A stretch of DNA of 64,000 bases from Paraburkholderia flagellata (GCF_021390645.1 NZ_JAJEJT010000002.1:558001-622000), one strand, 5' to 3'. Shown: positions 16,519 to 27,254, counted from the first letter of the stretch. Made by a program: numbers and translations. The notes: generated by a model from the letters alone, not told the origin.

Positions 16519-17697
16519 ATGAAAGTAACTGCCCGGCTTAACCGTTTCATCCTCGCAACCCTGCTCCTTTCCACCTCCGTCGCGGCCTTTGCCGACGGCG
16601 ATAGTGGGATCAAACAGGGATTGCTGGACCGCAATTACCCGGCGTTAGCCGCCACCAAAGTTGAAGACGCGGCAGCGCTGGTGAAGCAGGAAGCATCGTC
16701 GTTTTTGGTGAAGGTCTCGGCGCGTAGCGCGCTGACCGTGGAAGGCACGCTGCCCCCGCTCGACGGCGCCGTGCAATGGCTCAATTCGCCCCCGCTCAGT
16801 GCTGACGATCTGCGCAGCAAGGTCGTGATCGTGGACTTCTGGACCTACTCGTGCATCAATTCCCTGCGCATGCTGCCGTACCTGAAGGCATGGGCCGACA
16901 AGTACCGCGCGGCGGGCCTCGTCGTGATCGGCGTGCACGCGCCCGAGTTCGGCTTTGAAAAGGACCCCGGAAACGTGCGCCACGCAGTGAGCGACCTGAA
17001 GATCGACTACCCGGTCGCGATCGACACCGACCACGCGATCTGGAATGCGTTCGATAACGACTCCTGGCCGGCCAATTACTTCATCGATGCACGAGGCCGC
17101 ATTCGCTATCACCAGTTCGGCGAGGGTAACTACGCGGAATCCGAGCAGGTCATCCGCGAGCTGCTGACCGAGGCGGGTGCGAAGAACCTGCCGGGCGGGT
17201 TCGTTGCCGATACCGGCAAGGGTGCCGAAGCGCCGCCTGCATTCGGCGATTTGCAGTCGCCGGAAACCTACCTCGGGTACGCACGCGCGCAGGGATTCGC
17301 GTCGGCGGCCGATCCGGTCCTCAACCAACCGCACCTCTACGCGGGTGGTGCGCGGAAGCTGAATCAGTGGGCGCTCGGGGGGACGTGGACGCTCCGCGCC
17401 GAGCATACCGACCTCAATCGCGCGGGCGGCGACATCGTCTACCGGTTTCATGCACGCGACCTGCACCTGGTGCTCGGCCCATCGGCGGATGGCCGACCAG
17501 TGAGGTTTCGCGTGACCGTCGATGGCGCAGCGCCTGGCCCGAACCACGGTGCAGACACCGATGCCGACGGCAACGGCGTGGTGACCGGCCATCGGCTCTA
17601 TCAGTTAGTTCGTCAGCAGGGCCCAATTGTGGACCGTACGTTCGAGATCCACTTTCTCGATCCGGGCGTGCAGGCGTATGCGTTCACGTTTGGCTAA
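16519..17697 (+). CDS. Exported thioredoxin-fold (TlpA/DipZ-like) protein with CxxS site
   Basis: 392 residues starting at MKVTARLNRFILATLLLSTS, which gives a clear Sec signal peptide ending near AFADG. A redoxin/TlpA domain spans about residues 90-230: VVIVDFWTYSCINSLRMLPY followed by GLVVIGVHAPEF and the cis-Pro region WPANYFIDARG. The site is Cys-Ile-Asn-Ser; the resolving Cys is replaced by Ser (TCC codon). The C-terminal 150 residues match the extra domain that follows the redoxin part in DipZ-like proteins. A periplasmic thiol-disulfide or peroxide-related role is likely, but with one Cys it cannot work as a classical dithiol oxidoreductase. Confidence 0.8.
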   Translation: MKVTARLNRFILATLLLSTSVAAFADGDSGIKQGLLDRNYPALAATKVEDAAALVKQEASSFLVKVSARSALTVEGTLPPLDGAVQWLNSPPLSADDLRSKVVIVDFWTYSCINSLRMLPYLKAWADKYRAAGLVVIGVHAPEFGFEKDPGNVRHAVSDLKIDYPVAIDTDHAIWNAFDNDSWPANYFIDARGRIRYHQFGEGNYAESEQVIRELLTEAGAKNLPGGFVADTGKGAEAPPAFGDLQSPETYLGYARAQGFASAADPVLNQPHLYAGGARKLNQWALGGTWTLRAEHTDLNRAGGDIVYRFHARDLHLVLGPSADGRPVRFRVTVDGAAPGPNHGADTDADGNGVVTGHRLYQLVRQQGPIVDRTFEIHFLDPGVQAYAFTFG

Positions 17698-18112
17698 GCG
17701 GCCCATTTGCCAGTCTGGATAGGGAGAGAACTGTCATGCGTCACCATTGGGAGGTCAAATGGCTGGTTCTTGGGGGGAACCGACGCCTGAAGGTCTGGAC
17801 GACGGTACTAGCGAATGTGGCCTCATGGCTGCACACGGTCCGATGGTGAGCCGCCGACAGATGTTGTCGTCGAGCGGGATGCATCCATCAATAGTCGACC
17901 CCGTTGCGGACACTAGCATCAGTGGCCGCTCATCAGCGTTGTACGGTCAGTGGGGCGAAAGAAGGCTCATACGCGATGCACTCCAGTTGTACCAAGCACA
18001 GGAGCCGATCCCGTCAGCGGCAACATTGGAACACGCGTAAGCCGGAAAGCGCAGGTGCGTTCCACGAGCTCACATGCAAATACGACTGTGGGCCTGAAGC
18101 CACGCAAGCCGC
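17698..18112. other. Intergenic region without a confident gene
   Basis: About 415 bases. A frame starting near 17759 (GGGAGG upstream) would encode about 93 residues, and one starting at 17735 a 37-residue peptide, but neither resembles a known protein. It may contain gene debris at the left edge of the arsenic island. Confidence 0.25.
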
Positions 18113-18349
18113 CTAAGGACGCGTGATTCGCCCGGGGTCAGCTGACACTGCAAATGCGTCGGCCGTGTCCCGGGCGGCTGCCGATATCTGCGGCAACAGT
18201 CTCCTGAGTTCTTCCAGTGCCATTAGCCGTTCGCCGGGTGGCAAGATTGGCCCTTGGCGATAGAGTTCCAGCGCACGCTCAATGAGCACTTGGAGGCGTG
18301 CGGCTGAAGGGCCAATGCCACCAGCAATTTTCGACATGTCGGAAGTCAT
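18113..18349 (-). CDS. Small hypothetical protein
   Basis: 78 residues with a good ribosome binding site (GAGGAGCG) before the ATG. It is largely helical and rich in Leu, Arg and Ala (RLQVLIERALELYRQGPIL, MALEELRRLLPQ), with no Cys or membrane segment. It is divergent from arsO and sits next to the ars-type operator. I do not recognise the family. Confidence 0.5.
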   Translation of the reverse strand: MTSDMSKIAGGIGPSAARLQVLIERALELYRQGPILPPGERLMALEELRRLLPQISAAARDTADAFAVSADPGRITRP

Positions 18350-18384
18350 GACGCTCCTCGCGGTCCCACGTTGAGCACTACATT

Positions 18385-18401
18385 TCCGGTATTATCGAAG
18401 T
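18385..18401 (+). promoter_or_regulatory. Putative ArsR box upstream of arsO
   Basis: TCCGGTATTATCGAAGT fits the 17-bp pattern TCYRRNNTWATSGAART shared by four promoters in this window (also 28924, 29080 and 36759). It lies 35 bases before the arsO start codon, where a repressor would block transcription. Confidence 0.6.
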
Positions 18402-18435
18402 ATTGCGTCTCTGGCCGTAACTTGTCCAACGGAAA

Positions 18436-19515
18436 ATGTCACCGACCCTCACGACCGACGTTTGCGTTATCGGAGGCGGCCAGTCTGCGCTGGCCGTCGC
18501 CTATTTCCTGCGCCGCGCCTCTATCGGTTACGCCATTCTCGACGACCAGCCGGCGCCGGGCGGTGCCTGGCAGCATACCTGGGACTCGTTGCGCCTGTTC
18601 TCGCCAGCTCAGTGGAGTTCGCTTCCTGGCTGGCTGATGCCACCGGACACGGAAGAATACCCGTCACGCGAGCACGTAATCCGCTACCTCGCGGAGTACG
18701 AACGTCGATACCAGGTCCCCGTGCATCGCGCCGTCCGCGTTTCCTCGGTCGCGCGCTCAGACGCCGGACTTCTGGTTGAAAGCAGTCAAGGCACATGGCT
18801 CGCCCAGGCGGTCGTCAGCGCTACAGGCACGTGGGGGAACCCCTATATCCCGGAGTACCCGGGGCAGAGCTTTCACGGCAAGCAGATACATTCCGCGAAC
18901 TATAGGAACGCCGATGACCTGCGTGGGAAGAACGTACTCGTCGTCGGCGGTGGGAACTCAGGCGCACAGATACTGGCCGAGGTGTCGCAAGTCTGTAACG
19001 TCGCATGGGTTACCCTGGAAGAACCGCTGTTCCTGCCGGATGAAGTCGACGGCCGTGTTCTCTTCGAACGGGCGACGGCCAGATGGAAAGCGCGCAGCGA
19101 GGGGAAACCGGACCCCGCGCCTGTCGGTGGGCTTGGTGATGTCGTCATGGTCCAGAGCGTCAAGGAAGCTAGAGCCCGAGGTGTGCTCCACACGGTACGG
19201 CCTTTTTCACGCTTTGAGACCGATGGAGTCGTATGGTCGGACGGAGCGTTTTCACCCGTTGACTTCGTCATCTGGTGCACCGGATTTCGTCCTGCCCTCG
19301 ACCACCTCGATGCACTCGGCGTGCGCGAGAGCAATGGTCTAGTGGCGACCAACGGAACCCGGGCAACTCAGGAGCCGCGCCTCTGGCTGGTCGGCTACGG
19401 AGAGTGGACCGGCTTCGCTTCGGCGACGCTCATTGGCGTCATGCGTAGCGCGCGCGACACAGCCAACCAGATTGCGGAATATCTCAACTCAATTCGAGAA
19501 CGGAGTAGCTCATGA
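18436..19515 (+). CDS. arsO: ArsO-family flavin-dependent monooxygenase
   Basis: 359 residues. Two dinucleotide-binding motifs are visible: [15 protein letters not shown] at the N-terminus for FAD and [15 protein letters not shown] at about residue 170 for NADPH. Between them is the [11 protein letters not shown] segment typical of flavin-containing monooxygenases. Proteins of this type encoded in ars operons are named ArsO; their substrate is not settled. Its ATGA overlap with arsC shows translational coupling, so a role in arsenate/arsenite handling is likely. A putative ArsR box precedes it. Confidence 0.82.
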   Translation: MSPTLTTDVCVIGGGQSALAVAYFLRRASIGYAILDDQPAPGGAWQHTWDSLRLFSPAQWSSLPGWLMPPDTEEYPSREHVIRYLAEYERRYQVPVHRAVRVSSVARSDAGLLVESSQGTWLAQAVVSATGTWGNPYIPEYPGQSFHGKQIHSANYRNADDLRGKNVLVVGGGNSGAQILAEVSQVCNVAWVTLEEPLFLPDEVDGRVLFERATARWKARSEGKPDPAPVGGLGDVVMVQSVKEARARGVLHTVRPFSRFETDGVVWSDGAFSPVDFVIWCTGFRPALDHLDALGVRESNGLVATNGTRATQEPRLWLVGYGEWTGFASATLIGVMRSARDTANQIAEYLNSIRERSSS

Positions 19516-19940
19516 ACGTAACCATCTACCACAACCCCGATTGTGGGACATCGCGCAATACGCTGGCGATGATTCGAAACGCAGGCATCGAACCCACCAT
19601 CATCGAATACCTCAAGAATCCACCGTCACGCGACGAACTCGCTGAGCTGATTCAGAAGTCGGGACTGTCAGTGCGTGAAGTCGTGCGGCAGAAGGGAACG
19701 CCATACGCGGAACTCGGACTGGACGACCCGAGTGTTACGGATGACCAGTTGCTCGACGCCATGATCGAACATCCTATCCTCATTAATCGACCTCTCGTCG
19801 TGACGCCGCTAGGGGTGCGACTGTGCCGTCCGTCCGAAGTGGTGCTCGATATTCTTCCGGCACAGCAGAAAGGGGCGTTCACGAAGGAGGATGGTGAGGT
19901 CGTCGTCGACAGCGAAGGCAAACGCGTCAGCAAGTCCTGA
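19512..19940 (+). CDS. arsC: Arsenate reductase, glutaredoxin-coupled type
   Basis: 142 residues. The N-terminal [11 protein letters not shown] carries the catalytic Cys (residue 11, equivalent to Cys12 of plasmid R773 ArsC), which forms a thiol adduct with arsenate that is reduced with glutathione and glutaredoxin. The conserved [11 protein letters not shown] segment with its Arg is present, as is a second Arg near RLCRPSE. It overlaps arsO by four bases. This enzyme family is unrelated to the second arsenate reductase at 28363, so the island holds two reductases with different electron donors. Confidence 0.95.
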   Translation: MNVTIYHNPDCGTSRNTLAMIRNAGIEPTIIEYLKNPPSRDELAELIQKSGLSVREVVRQKGTPYAELGLDDPSVTDDQLLDAMIEHPILINRPLVVTPLGVRLCRPSEVVLDILPAQQKGAFTKEDGEVVVDSEGKRVSKS

Positions 19941-19957
19941 TTCCATTCGGGCGCACC

Positions 19958-20287
19958 CTATTGCGTGGGTGCGCCAGCGAGGACCCAAGTCAGCACGACT
20001 TGCAGGTCCGCATCGCTGATACCAGGATTGGGCGGCATGGCAACAGGTCCCCATGCACCGGCCCCGCCGCCTTTCACCTTTTTCATGAGAGCCGCCATCG
20101 CATCGGCGTCGCCTTTGTATTTGTGGGCGACGTCGCGATACGCTGGTCCGACCACCTTGTGGTCGACTGCGTGGCAACTGAGGCACATGTGCTGACCGGC
20201 GATAGCCTGCGCCTTTGCGGCGTCTATGCCTGCGAAGGCCGGAACGGCTGAAGACAGCGCAAGACCGGCGAATAACAAGCGCTTCAT
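19958..20287 (-). CDS. Class I c-type cytochrome, likely electron acceptor of arsenite oxidase
   Basis: 109 residues. A Sec signal peptide ends at AFAG; the haem motif CLSCH follows at about residues 35-39, and the axial Met is in MPPNPGISD near residue 84. Size and spacing match cytochrome c8/c551-type proteins. The gene lies directly downstream of aioA on the same strand, an arrangement seen in other arsenite oxidisers, where this cytochrome carries electrons from AioBA towards terminal oxidase. A strong terminator separates it from aioA, so its expression may depend on read-through. Confidence 0.9.
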   Translation of the reverse strand: MKRLLFAGLALSSAVPAFAGIDAAKAQAIAGQHMCLSCHAVDHKVVGPAYRDVAHKYKGDADAMAALMKKVKGGGAGAWGPVAMPPNPGISDADLQVVLTWVLAGAPTQ

Positions 20288-20313
20288 TGAGATTTTCCCT
20301 TGGGTGGGCGGAT

Positions 20314-20342
20314 AAAAAAACCGCCCGTCAACAACGGGCGGC
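20314..20342 (-). terminator. Intrinsic terminator between aioA and the cytochrome gene
   Basis: On the minus strand the stem CCGCCCGT/ACGGGCGG with a short loop is followed by an uninterrupted run of seven T. It lies immediately after the aioA stop codon and 27 bases before the cytochrome c start. Confidence 0.85.
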
Positions 20343-20353
20343 TCAAGGAGGAG

Positions 20354-22831
20354 TTAAACGAATCGGCGGCTCTTGAAGCTTACGGTCCGCGTGTAGTCTT
20401 CCATGCTGCCGACCCTACGCACATTGGCCCAGGTCCCCTTGTAGTAAGGGATGATGTTGCGGTCGGTCCAGTCAGTTGTGACGTCCCCCTGGATACCGTT
20501 GAAGTATCCGAAATTCATGAACGTCTGGTTCTGCTTGATTTCCTTCGCCGGATAGGCCATCGCGTACGTGGACCCGAAATCGTTGTAGACCTCAACGATG
20601 TCTCCGGGTGTTATCCCAAGCTCCTTCGCATCGTCGGGGTTTATCTCGAGATACGCCATCGGATAACGCGAGCGAACGAAATCGTTGTATTGGTCGTGGT
20701 AGGCCGTTTGCCAGATTTCATTGTTCCGGCCATTGTTTATCCAGAAGCGGTACTTGTCCTTCTGCTGCGCAACGGTCTTCGGAAGACCATTCCAGGGCGC
20801 AGGCTTGAACTGCGCCTTCCCGTCGGGTGTATCAAACTTCGAGTCGGTGTAAAGCATTTCCGTGCCTACGAGCTTGCCATCCGTATATGACTGCACCGGA
20901 AGCTGGACGCCGTTGTTGCCCGCCACGCGCAGACGCTCGTACGTAGCGAGGTTACCTGTCGGACCGCCCTGACTGTCTATCTTGGGGACGCCCGGCTGAC
21001 CCACCTGCCTGAACCCGTCGTTAAAGGCGTCTTCTTCCGTTTTCCAGTCGAAGCCGTCGAAGCGCGCTGCCATCTTCGAATTGCCTTCTTTTTGATACAT
21101 GGCCTTCAACGCGTTGGCCATGCGCGCTGCAATCAGCGCGTCCGGCATCGCACTACCCGGTGGGTCCATGAACTTCTGCGACAGACGCATCCGACGCTCA
21201 CCATTCATCGAGGTCAGATTGGTTTCACCGGGGTGCGCACCGGGCAGCATGAGGTGCGCAGCTTCAGCCAATTTTGTTGGATACAGGTTGACCGAGGCGA
21301 CAAACAGACCACCATTGCTCGTCGCGTCGAAGATGGCATCGACCAATTGTTCGTCGTTCGCGCCCCTCGCTTTCTGCATCGCTTCCTTCACGATTTGGGA
21401 GCGCTTTAGCACCGCCTCACGCAACGCTTCCGCATTGTTGCTCGTCTGGAAGTTGTTGCAGGCCCACCAGGTCATGACACGACCCTTGCCATGAATGAGT
21501 TCCTGGTCGATGTAAATCTTCGTGTTGCCCGGATAGGGTGGTCTTGTGTAACCTTCCTGGTGGCCGCCCATGCGAACCACGCCAGTTCCGCGACGCCCAA
21601 CGTTGTGCGTCGCGAGTACAAGGTCTACGAGCGCGGACTGAATCAGGTAATTGTCGTTGCCCCAGATGATGCCTTTCTCGTAGGCGTGCATGGTTCGGGG
21701 TGACTGCCCGGACGCCTTGGGTTTGTAAGCCCATTCCGCTGCGGTGCGCAGCTTCTCGACGGGGACTCCGGTCACCTTGCTCGTCTCCTCGAGCGTCATG
21801 TGATTCGTTTTCACCGCGTCGTCGAAGCCATTCGTGTGCTGGCTGATGAAGTCGCGGTCAATCCAGCCTTGCGAAACGACGTATGTGAAAAGACCATCGA
21901 AGAGCGCGACATCGGTGCCCGGCTGGATATCAAGATGGAGAACGTTGCCAGCACTCGCGACCTGCTCGGCAACTGCGATAGTCGGTGTCCGGCGCGGGTC
22001 GACGAAAATGATTCTCGTGACGGGCGTGGCTTCTCCGGGGAAGTGCTGCTTCTTCTTGTTGCTGGTCGCTCCCTGGAGGTTGGGGACCCAGTGATTCAGG
22101 AAGTAGTTCGTCTGCGTCTCATACGCATTGTTGCCAATCGCCATGATGACGTCAGCAAGCTCCGCGTCTTCGTACGAATTGTTCAATTCGCCGATGCCCA
22201 TCTCGCGCGTGGCGTGGCACTCGGAGTTATAAGCAGGCCGATTGTGGATGCGCACCATCGGCGTCTGGAGCGCCGTGAACATGAGCTTGCCCGTCGCCCA
22301 GGTGTTTTCGAATCCGCCGCCGGCACCACCGTGGTCGAACGCGGAAAACACGATGCCGTTTGGACCGTCCTTGTCGAGCGTCCGCTTGAGTAGCCCCGCG
22401 TAAATCTTCATCGCGCGGTCCCAGTCAGTATCGACCCACTGGTCACCCACATACAGGCGAGGATTGAGTAGCCGTTCGTGTGTCACGCCGTTCGCGTTGT
22501 ACATGTACGTGGCCATCTTCCCGCCACGCGTCGAACTGAGCCCGCTATTCACGACACACTGCTTGTCCGGAACAATCATGATGTTGTGGCGCGTGCCATC
22601 CGCGTCAGTCACCACGTTTGTCATTGCGGGCGTCAGCGTCACCGCAAGTGGCGGGAGCTGTTTGCGGTAGTCGAGCCCCAGCGCATTCTCATTGGGTGCA
22701 CGCCCACCCTCGGTTCCTTCCGGCCATTTGAACACGTGGTATCCGCATCCAACGATGCAGAAGTGGCAGGTCATGTTTGTGCGTTGCGCGCCAACGGGTG
22801 GCAGCGTGATACGGTCGCCCTTGTTGTCCAT
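20354..22831 (-). CDS. aioA: Arsenite oxidase large (molybdopterin) subunit
   Basis: 825 residues, the usual family length. AioA is the catalytic subunit of periplasmic arsenite oxidase, a bis-MGD molybdenum enzyme of the DMSO reductase family that oxidises As(III) to As(V). The [3Fe-4S] motif is CHFCIVGC (Cys 22, 25, 29) with Ser instead of a fourth Cys (GLSSTRGG near residue 100), as in known AioA. The arsenite-pocket residues are conserved: His196 and Glu204 in HNRPAYNSE, and Arg plus His in RMGGH. There is no signal peptide; export relies on the Tat signal of AioB. GGAGGA precedes the ATG, 11 bases after aioB. Confidence 0.98.
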   Translation of the reverse strand: MDNKGDRITLPPVGAQRTNMTCHFCIVGCGYHVFKWPEGTEGGRAPNENALGLDYRKQLPPLAVTLTPAMTNVVTDADGTRHNIMIVPDKQCVVNSGLSSTRGGKMATYMYNANGVTHERLLNPRLYVGDQWVDTDWDRAMKIYAGLLKRTLDKDGPNGIVFSAFDHGGAGGGFENTWATGKLMFTALQTPMVRIHNRPAYNSECHATREMGIGELNNSYEDAELADVIMAIGNNAYETQTNYFLNHWVPNLQGATSNKKKQHFPGEATPVTRIIFVDPRRTPTIAVAEQVASAGNVLHLDIQPGTDVALFDGLFTYVVSQGWIDRDFISQHTNGFDDAVKTNHMTLEETSKVTGVPVEKLRTAAEWAYKPKASGQSPRTMHAYEKGIIWGNDNYLIQSALVDLVLATHNVGRRGTGVVRMGGHQEGYTRPPYPGNTKIYIDQELIHGKGRVMTWWACNNFQTSNNAEALREAVLKRSQIVKEAMQKARGANDEQLVDAIFDATSNGGLFVASVNLYPTKLAEAAHLMLPGAHPGETNLTSMNGERRMRLSQKFMDPPGSAMPDALIAARMANALKAMYQKEGNSKMAARFDGFDWKTEEDAFNDGFRQVGQPGVPKIDSQGGPTGNLATYERLRVAGNNGVQLPVQSYTDGKLVGTEMLYTDSKFDTPDGKAQFKPAPWNGLPKTVAQQKDKYRFWINNGRNNEIWQTAYHDQYNDFVRSRYPMAYLEINPDDAKELGITPGDIVEVYNDFGSTYAMAYPAKEIKQNQTFMNFGYFNGIQGDVTTDWTDRNIIPYYKGTWANVRRVGSMEDYTRTVSFKSRRFV

Positions 22832-22842
22832 GGTCTCCTCCG

Positions 22843-23367
22843 TTACAGCACGTTTGCCTGACGGCCGTACAACATGCCTTCAATGCCGGTCGCGGTGATA
22901 CGTCCGCTCTTTTCGTCATAGGAAAGCAGAATGCGGGGCAGGTTTTCGGTCGCCTGGCCGGCAATCATCTGCCCACCCTTTTCAGCGTCGAACATGCTGT
23001 AGTGGCACCCGCACTTGAATATGTTCGTACCAGCGTCAAACGCGACGGGACATCCCATGTGCGTGCACATCATGCTGAAGGCGACGATGTCGCGGTTCGG
23101 TCCAACGCCTCCCGGGGCTGCGTTCCCGAGCTTGACCGCCACACACGGCGAAGCAGCGTCGGGATAGCTGAATTGCAGTGGCGCGCCTTGTGTGAGCTGT
23201 CCGACTACGGCGACAGCTTTTCGCGGATAAGGCAAAACCGTGTGACTCGTGTCTGGTGTTGCGGTTGGCGCGGCAGATACCGGATGAGAAATCGCGGCAG
23301 CCGTTGCCGCTACGCTTCCTCCGCTTAGCTTGAGGAACGTGCGGCGGGATATGGTGTTGTTGGACAT
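22843..23367 (-). CDS. aioB: Arsenite oxidase small (Rieske) subunit
   Basis: 174 residues from the ATG at 23367, preceded by AAAGGAG. The N-terminus has a Tat signal ([11 protein letters not shown]) and a hydrophobic segment ending in SHPVSAA; this exports the folded AioBA complex. The Rieske [2Fe-2S] ligands are in CTHMGC and CGCHYS, and both loops keep the extra Cys that can form the stabilising disulfide. The subunit passes electrons from the AioA iron-sulfur cluster to a c-type cytochrome. It leads aioBA and is preceded by a sigma-54 promoter. Confidence 0.97.
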   Translation of the reverse strand: MSNNTISRRTFLKLSGGSVAATAAAISHPVSAAPTATPDTSHTVLPYPRKAVAVVGQLTQGAPLQFSYPDAASPCVAVKLGNAAPGGVGPNRDIVAFSMMCTHMGCPVAFDAGTNIFKCGCHYSMFDAEKGGQMIAGQATENLPRILLSYDEKSGRITATGIEGMLYGRQANVL

Positions 23368-23418
23368 GCCAGCTCCTTTAAGCCTGTTTGGGCGGTTGGT
23401 TCTATCGGAGCAGCAAAC

Positions 23419-23433
23419 GCAACCTCCATGCCA
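23419..23433 (-). promoter_or_regulatory. Sigma-54 (-24/-12) promoter of aioBA
   Basis: On the minus strand TGGCATGGAGGTTGC matches the -24/-12 consensus TGGCACG-N4-TTGC with one difference and correct GG-N10-GC spacing. It lies 52 bases upstream of the aioB start codon. The neighbouring regulator AioR has the GAFTGA loop needed to contact sigma-54. A 13-bp palindrome GGGGTATAACCCC lies just upstream (23437-23449). Confidence 0.85.
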
Positions 23434-23533
23434 CAGGGGGTATAACCCCGCGTGGCGCGGCACAGAATGATTCGACTACACTGGAGATGTAGTTATAAGT
23501 TCCGGGTTGGTAACGGACTGAGGGGACCAGACA

Positions 23534-24424
23534 ATGTCGGGGTTACCGTTTAGTAACACGCGACGAACACTTGTTCACGCGGTCGGCGCTGGATTGGCGC
23601 TTGCCGCGTGCGCTTCGGCGCGCCATGCGCTTGCTGTACCGCAGCAGAAGTTGCTGTTCGGAACCACAGCCGTCTTTCTCGACAATCAAGTGCGGCTTCT
23701 GTCGAAGTGGCGTGCGTATCTCGAATCACGCCTTGAACAGGAGGTTCACTTCGTTCAACGAGGAAGCTACGGCGAAATCACGGAGTTACTGCTCGCGGAC
23801 CAGATAGATATCGCCTGGGTTTGCGGCTATCCCTACGTCACTCACGCTGACCGGATGAAACTGCTTGCCGTGCCGCAGTACCTGGGCAAGCCGCTTTATC
23901 AGTCGTATCTCATCGTTCCGAAATCTGACGAAGCGGTCACGACTATCACTGAGTTGAGGGGGCAGGTGTTCGCATACAGCGACCCGCAATCCAACTCAGG
24001 CTATCTTGTGCCCCGCACGGAACTCATACGAAATGGCATCGACCCCAGGCGATTCTTCAGCAAGGCTTTCTTCACATTTGCACACAGGAAGGTAGTAGAA
24101 GCCGTTTCCTCCGGGCTCGCATCTGCAGGCGAAATCGATGGCTACGTTTACGACACGATGGTGAAGCAGCTACCGGATTCAGTGTCGAACGTGAAGGTAG
24201 CCTGGAAGTCACCACAGTACGGGTTTCCGCCGCTCGTGGCGCGCAAGAGTATCTCAATCGAGACATTTGCTCGCGCTCAGCTTTGCCTGCTATCCATGAC
24301 TGAGGATAAAGACGGAAGGGAGTTGCTTCACTATTTAAATCTCGACCGGTTCGTCATTGGCGATGACCACCTGTTCGATGGTATTCGGGGCCTCGTCAGA
24401 ATCTCTGACACGATGCCGACGTGA
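23534..24424 (+). CDS. aioX: Arsenite-sensing periplasmic binding protein AioX
   Basis: 296 residues of the PhnD/phosphonate-binding-like fold. AioX binds arsenite in the periplasm and signals through the histidine kinase AioS. An N-terminal export signal is present ([20 protein letters not shown]), with a possible lipobox at LAAC. The Cys in WVCGYPYV (residue 97) corresponds to the Cys shown to be required for As(III) sensing in Agrobacterium AioX. It is divergent from aioBA and followed after seven bases by aioS. Confidence 0.93.
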   Translation: MSGLPFSNTRRTLVHAVGAGLALAACASARHALAVPQQKLLFGTTAVFLDNQVRLLSKWRAYLESRLEQEVHFVQRGSYGEITELLLADQIDIAWVCGYPYVTHADRMKLLAVPQYLGKPLYQSYLIVPKSDEAVTTITELRGQVFAYSDPQSNSGYLVPRTELIRNGIDPRRFFSKAFFTFAHRKVVEAVSSGLASAGEIDGYVYDTMVKQLPDSVSNVKVAWKSPQYGFPPLVARKSISIETFARAQLCLLSMTEDKDGRELLHYLNLDRFVIGDDHLFDGIRGLVRISDTMPT

Positions 24425-24431
24425 GACGAAG

Positions 24432-25895
24432 ATGCTGGAAAACGTCAGCTACCGCTACAAGATTCCCCTCGCGCTCACGCTGTCAATCCTTCTGACCGAG
24501 TGTGTGGTAACTGCCGTGCTTCTTGGTCTCGCGCTTGCTGACGCGAGGCGAAACGTTGTAGACGGAGCGAGGAGTCTCGCAAACGCTACGGCGATTGCTG
24601 TTCGCGAATCCATTGTTCAAGACGACCTCTTTCGAGTCTTTGAATTTATCCGCACGCCGGTCGCAACCAAGCAGCCTGATGACCCGCTCAAGGCCGTTAT
24701 CGTATTCGACGCCAATGGACAGGTTTACGCGGCAAGTAACCCCCATCGCTACGCGACGTTGACCCATGCCGCAACCATGACTCACCCAATCGCCATGGCG
24801 GTCGCTTCGACGAAGGCGAAGCCGCTAGATTTTTACTTTCGGTACCCCGGCGTCTTCAGTAGCGAGGATATCGTGGGGGCGCAGGCTGTTCTGGCAGAGG
24901 ACGACAGTCCACTTGGCTTTGTTGTCGTGACCTACGACACGGGCACGCTGCGTAGCGGCCTCGCCACTTTGTTCGTCCGCATGGTCGCGCTCAACGTGGT
25001 TGGCTTCCTCCTGATACTTCCGCTGAGCTGGCTCTGGGGAGCACGGATAGCTCGGCCACTACACCGGCTTGCGATAGCACTTGGACGTGTTCATACGACC
25101 GAGCCTGAGATTCTCAAGAGCGAGGTTCACGCTCGCGGGAAGGACGAAATCGGCCGCCTGTCATCAAGCTTCAGGGACATGCTGGACGAGCTTGCTGAGA
25201 AGCGTGAACTTGAGCGCGAAATGGTTGTATCGGAGCGCCTTGCAGCAGTGGGGCGCGTCGCCGCCGGCATCGCTCACGAAATCAACAACCCGCTCGGCGG
25301 ACTGATAAATGCGGTCGACACTCTGGTCACGCACGGTCAACCTGACGGACTCACGCAACGTACGCTCGCATTGCTGGAACGGGGCCTCGCCCAGATTCGT
25401 GCAACTGTTGGGGCGCTGCTGTTTGAAGCTCGACTTGACTCGCCGCAAACAGCGCCTTCCGACTGGGACGACCTGAGACTTCTCGTACAACCGCAAGTCA
25501 TCGCGAAACGGGTCACCTTCGAGTGGGACGTCCCCACCGAGCGTATCAATCTTCCATCGCATCTGGTCCGCCAACTCGTCCTCAATCTGCTTCTCAACGC
25601 ATTGAAGGCAGTCGCGCAGGATGGCCACGTCGCGTGTCACGCTGTCATGAATTCTCCGACACTTCGCATCCGGGTGTTGAATACGGGAGAGCAGATACCC
25701 GAAGAGATGATTGCCCATCTCTTCGAACCATACTGGCCAAACCAGAATCCGCGTGGCGTGCGCTCATATGGAATTGGATTGTGGGTGAGCTATCAGATAG
25801 TCACACAGCTTGGCGGAACGATAAGCGTATCAAGCGAGGCAGCGGAGACAACCTTCGAGGTTGCCTTGCCGTTGCCCGGCGGAGAGCAGCCATGA
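24432..25895 (+). CDS. aioS: Sensor histidine kinase AioS
   Basis: 487 residues from the ATG at 24432, seven bases after aioX; an upstream in-frame start would overlap aioX by 68 bases. TM1 is at about 11-36 and TM2 at about 178-204, enclosing a periplasmic sensor domain. A HAMP-like region follows, then the phosphoacceptor His282 in [12 protein letters not shown], the N box [10 protein letters not shown] and the G box [12 protein letters not shown]. It should autophosphorylate when AioX signals arsenite and phosphorylate AioR, whose start codon overlaps its stop (ATGA). Confidence 0.94.
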   Translation: MLENVSYRYKIPLALTLSILLTECVVTAVLLGLALADARRNVVDGARSLANATAIAVRESIVQDDLFRVFEFIRTPVATKQPDDPLKAVIVFDANGQVYAASNPHRYATLTHAATMTHPIAMAVASTKAKPLDFYFRYPGVFSSEDIVGAQAVLAEDDSPLGFVVVTYDTGTLRSGLATLFVRMVALNVVGFLLILPLSWLWGARIARPLHRLAIALGRVHTTEPEILKSEVHARGKDEIGRLSSSFRDMLDELAEKRELEREMVVSERLAAVGRVAAGIAHEINNPLGGLINAVDTLVTHGQPDGLTQRTLALLERGLAQIRATVGALLFEARLDSPQTAPSDWDDLRLLVQPQVIAKRVTFEWDVPTERINLPSHLVRQLVLNLLLNALKAVAQDGHVACHAVMNSPTLRIRVLNTGEQIPEEMIAHLFEPYWPNQNPRGVRSYGIGLWVSYQIVTQLGGTISVSSEAAETTFEVALPLPGGEQP

Positions 25896-27253
25896 GCGAA
25901 CCGAGAATCTGCCTCGTAGAAGATGACCCAATCATGGGCGAATCCATGGTGGAACGATTCCAGCTTGAGGGGTTCAGCGTCGATTGGCATACCGCAGGTA
26001 CGACTGCGCTGGAAGCGATACCGAGAAACCACTACGCCGTCGTCGTAAGCGATGTCCGACTTCCTGACCTGGCCGGAGACGATTTGTATTCCCGCTTGGT
26101 GACGACGATGTCCAACGTCCCACCGTTTGTACTGGTGACCGCGTATGCGTCGGTCGACCGCGCCGTTGAAATGCTCAAGGCAGGAGTCTCCGACTACATT
26201 ACCAAGCCCTTCGATATCAGCAGCCTGATTCAGAAGATACAGACGCTTGCGGCGAACTCCATCCCTGATGAGGCGATGCCCGCACACGGGCCGCTCGGCG
26301 TTTCGGCAACGATGCGCAAGCTCGCTGACGTCGTGCCGCGCGTTGCCAGTCGTGCATCGTCCATCCTGATTAACGGTGAGTCCGGTGCTGGCAAGGAGGT
26401 GCTCGCCAGGTATGTTCACGACATCGCAAGCGATGGGCACGTTGAGCCGTTCGTCGCCGTCAACTGCGGAGCAATCCCCGAGACCCTGATGGAATCGGAG
26501 TTCTTCGGCTATGAAAAGGGCGCGTTCACCGGCGCTGACAGGCAAAAGAGAGGACTCTTCGAACAGGCACACGGAGGGACATTGTTCCTCGATGAAATCG
26601 GGGACTTGCCTTTAAGCATGCAGGTCAAACTGCTTCGCGTACTGCAGGAAAAGCATGTTCGGAGAGTGGGGGGCGAGCACGTCGTTGTATGCAATTTTCG
26701 TCTCGTGTGCGCGACCCATGTCGACATCCATAGTCTTGTCGAACAGAAGCGCTTTCGCGAGGACCTTTTCTATCGCCTCAATGTGGTCACGCTGCGCGTA
26801 CCGCCGTTGCGCGAACGACCCGATGACATTCTCTGGATTGCTCGCAAGTTCCTCGCGTCGTATGCCTCGACCAACGGCGAACCAGTCAAGGAGCTTCATC
26901 CTGCAACGGAGGCCGCCTTGATTGCGTTTCGTTGGCCAGGCAACGTCAGGGAGTTGCGCAACCGGCTGGAGAGGGCTTGCCTGCTGGCCAGTGCGCGCGT
27001 GCTTATTCCATCCGACGTGTTCCCCGAAGCTGCGCTGTCGGAAGATGAAGCTGATGAAGTCCAGGAGGGGCCGCCGCTTTCGCTCTATCTTCAACGCTGC
27101 GAGACCCTCTACATTCGTGGTGCACTTCTCGCGCATGGCGGACGGATTAGCGAAACCGCTTCGGCGTTGGGTATCTCGAGGAAGAGCTTGTGGGAGCGGA
27201 TGCGTCGGTACCAGATTGCAGGCGACGAGTCACCCGAACTTGCATCGAAATGA
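25892..27253 (+). CDS. aioR: Sigma-54-dependent response regulator AioR
   Basis: 453 residues from the ATG that overlaps the aioS stop codon. The receiver domain (1-120) has the acidic pair EDD and phosphoacceptor Asp54 (SDVRLPD). The AAA+ domain has Walker A GESGAGKE, the sigma-54 contact loop GAFTGA and the sensor region. The C-terminal Fis-type helix-turn-helix is [20 protein letters not shown]. It should activate the sigma-54 promoter of aioBA in response to arsenite sensed by AioXS. Confidence 0.96.
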   Translation: MSEPRICLVEDDPIMGESMVERFQLEGFSVDWHTAGTTALEAIPRNHYAVVVSDVRLPDLAGDDLYSRLVTTMSNVPPFVLVTAYASVDRAVEMLKAGVSDYITKPFDISSLIQKIQTLAANSIPDEAMPAHGPLGVSATMRKLADVVPRVASRASSILINGESGAGKEVLARYVHDIASDGHVEPFVAVNCGAIPETLMESEFFGYEKGAFTGADRQKRGLFEQAHGGTLFLDEIGDLPLSMQVKLLRVLQEKHVRRVGGEHVVVCNFRLVCATHVDIHSLVEQKRFREDLFYRLNVVTLRVPPLRERPDDILWIARKFLASYASTNGEPVKELHPATEAALIAFRWPGNVRELRNRLERACLLASARVLIPSDVFPEAALSEDEADEVQEGPPLSLYLQRCETLYIRGALLAHGGRISETASALGISRKSLWERMRRYQIAGDESPELASK

Positions 27254-27254
27254 A

